From an uncultured Alteromonadaceae bacterium (GTDB lineage Bacteria; Pseudomonadota; Gammaproteobacteria; Enterobacterales; Alteromonadaceae), in assembly GCA_947503265.1 (NCBI GenBank), contig CANNDC010000001.1, positions 434,001 to 498,000 on the forward strand: a DNA stretch of 64,000 nt, read 5' to 3'. Within the stretch, counting starts at the first letter, position 1; every line of letters starts with the position of its first letter. Below the pieces are notes generated by a model, which did not search any database, was not told the origin of the DNA, and was given only the letters and a program-made list of their open reading frames with translations. Positions 62,822 to 64,000 of this stretch are shown piece after piece. Position numbers and translations under genes: made by a program.

Positions 62822-62866
62822 TTGTAGGATCGAATACGACGTGGCAGAACGGCTCTATGTAATAAG

Positions 62867-64000
62867 TTAATCTACTAATTGCATTAGCTCATCTGCCCAC
62901 ATGATACTCGTCCAATAAGCGTCATTGAGCTGAAAAGCTTGCTCTTTTGTCATCGTCAAATTCTTCACTTCAATACGATTCTCAAACATCATCACTAGTG
63001 ACAAAATACTTTGGTCACAACGTTTGTCGGTGATGAGCTCGTTCCTAATTGACTCTGGAAAGTCAACGGCATCTAGCAATTTACTCATTTCAATATTTAG
63101 AATGGCATCTAAGCCGGAAAACAACCCAATCACGAAAAATTCTTGGTAATTTTGTTTCTTGGTAAGCTTTGCATAAAGCTCACAGCACTTAGCGCGGATT
63201 AACAGAGTTCTGAACAACTCATTAGGCTGATTCGAACTTGCAACTAACGATAAAACTATCCCCCATTGTTTAACAACTTCGATTCCTAACTTAACAACGG
63301 CTTCGCGAATATTATGAATTTTTCTTTTAAATGGATACAAAGGGCAATTTACAATTTTCAGCACTTTTACGACTAAATTGGGATCTGTAGAAATGAGCTC
63401 AGACACTTCGGTTACCGTAATATCACTTCTACACAAATTGGATACCAGATTTAAGGTTGACTGCTTATTTGCAGTCAATTTCTGACCTTTAACTAACGTT
63501 GGCTTCTCTAAATAATAACCTTGGAATAAATCGAATCCCATCTCTTTGTAAGCATCAAAGAGCTTTCTATCTTCTACCTTTTCAGCTAATAATATTTTGC
63601 CAGTAACATTAAGCTGACTGAGCTCTTTTCGGAGCGTCGCAATAGAAAAGTTCGTTATATCTATTTTTATGATGGATGTTAGAGGGAAAAAAGCATCTTT
63701 GCCTTCCTCAAACTGAAAGTTGTCTAACGCAATTGTAAAGCCTTGCCGACGCAGTTTGGTCAATGATTCTATGACGTCAGGTGTTGGCCTAACAGACTCT
63801 AATATTTCCAGAACAATATTTTCCGGTAGCAAATGGAGGTGATTTCCTGATTTTATAAATTCTTCATCAACATTGATAAATATACGCTTGCACTGATGAG
63901 TATTATTTTCGATTAGGCCAGTACAATAATTCACAATCACTTCAGTCGTAGCTAATGAGCCGTCTTTTTTGTCTGATGTAACTAGCTCTCCTCGATACAG
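62867..64000 (-). CDS. EAL-HDOD signalling protein, N-terminus cut by the window edge
   Basis: The right edge truncates the gene: the minus-strand frame is open from 64000 (start LYRGELV) through to the stop at 62867. The first part is a YuxH-type EAL domain (VLEILESVRPTPDVIESLTKL, IALDNFQFEEG, and IKIDITNF) lacking some canonical c-di-GMP catalytic residues, so it may be inactive. An HDOD domain follows (about the last 200 residues). Such proteins act in signalling or motility regulation. Any start codon lies outside the window. Confidence 0.85.
   Translation of the reverse strand: MYRGELVTSDKKDGSLATTEVIVNYCTGLIENNTHQCKRIFINVDEEFIKSGNHLHLLPENIVLEILESVRPTPDVIESLTKLRRQGFTIALDNFQFEEGKDAFFPLTSIIKIDITNFSIATLRKELSQLNVTGKILLAEKVEDRKLFDAYKEMGFDLFQGYYLEKPTLVKGQKLTANKQSTLNLVSNLCRSDITVTEVSELISTDPNLVVKVLKIVNCPLYPFKRKIHNIREAVVKLGIEVVKQWGIVLSLVASSNQPNELFRTLLIRAKCCELYAKLTKKQNYQEFFVIGLFSGLDAILNIEMSKLLDAVDFPESIRNELITDKRCDQSILSLVMMFENRIEVKNLTMTKEQAFQLNDAYWTSIMWADELMQLVD

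Noticed and set aside
1-64000. CRISPR arrays, IS elements, prophage genes and tRNAs
   Set aside because: I found no regularly spaced repeats, transposase genes, phage structural genes or cloverleaf candidates, though short or degenerate ones could be missed by eye.

Overview
The window looks like chromosomal DNA of a marine Alteromonadales gammaproteobacterium of the Paraglaciecola/Glaciecola/Alteromonas type. The evidence is Enterobacteria-like core proteins (FolE, FolM, Fpr, Ndh, PpnP), moderate-to-low GC content, several TonB-dependent receptors, and a complete alginate-utilisation locus without SusD proteins. I saw no rRNA, tRNA, CRISPR array or insertion sequence. Genes are cut at both edges: an Fe-S protein at the left and an EAL-HDOD protein at the right.

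Regions: (1) 1-8.1 kb is mostly housekeeping: Fe-S protein plus DUF3501, divergent folM/folE, fpr, a TPR lipoprotein, a LysE-type exporter and type II NADH dehydrogenase. (2) 8.5-15.1 kb has a lipoprotein GH13 amylase with an aldo/keto reductase, then a cyanide-insensitive-type bd oxidase (cioAB) behind a GbsR/MarR regulator. (3) 15.6-20.7 kb pairs a heparinase II/III-type lyase with a PL24-type (ulvan lyase) beta-propeller lipoprotein, with a phosphoglycolate phosphatase between them. (4) 20.9-27.6 kb is a mixed stretch: amidohydrolase, TMEM175-like channel, alpha/beta hydrolase cluster, PpnP, and an orphan 407-residue repeat protein. (5) 27.8-32.8 kb is a probable zinc operon (His-rich TonB receptor, PhoX-like protein, CobW GTPase) behind two near-perfect Zur boxes. 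(6) 33.0-37.3 kb holds a two-component system with a small secreted protein, a YHYH lipoprotein and an EF-hand protein.

(7) 37.4-59.8 kb is the alginate locus: a FadR-type GntR regulator, two large TonB receptors, two PL7 lyases, a PL6 lyase, a PL17 oligoalginate lyase, a four-Ig-domain PL6-like lipoprotein that seems to lack the catalytic Lys/Arg pair, and the full DEH pathway (KdgF, uronate MFS transporter, DEH-reductase-like dehydrogenase, KdgK, KDPG aldolase). Alginate would be cut outside, imported through the TonB receptors, reduced to monomers in the periplasm, and converted via DEH, KDG and KDPG to pyruvate and glyceraldehyde-3-phosphate. ATTACCAAT/ATTGGTAAT half-sites and palindromes recur in its intergenic regions and probably mark the operator of the local GntR protein. 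(8) 60.5-62.8 kb has a serC-serA pair with an atypical SerC.

A ~20-bp palindrome (TTAGGGTCTGTTGACCCTAA-like) occurs three times just after stop codons, always in the same orientation relative to the upstream gene.
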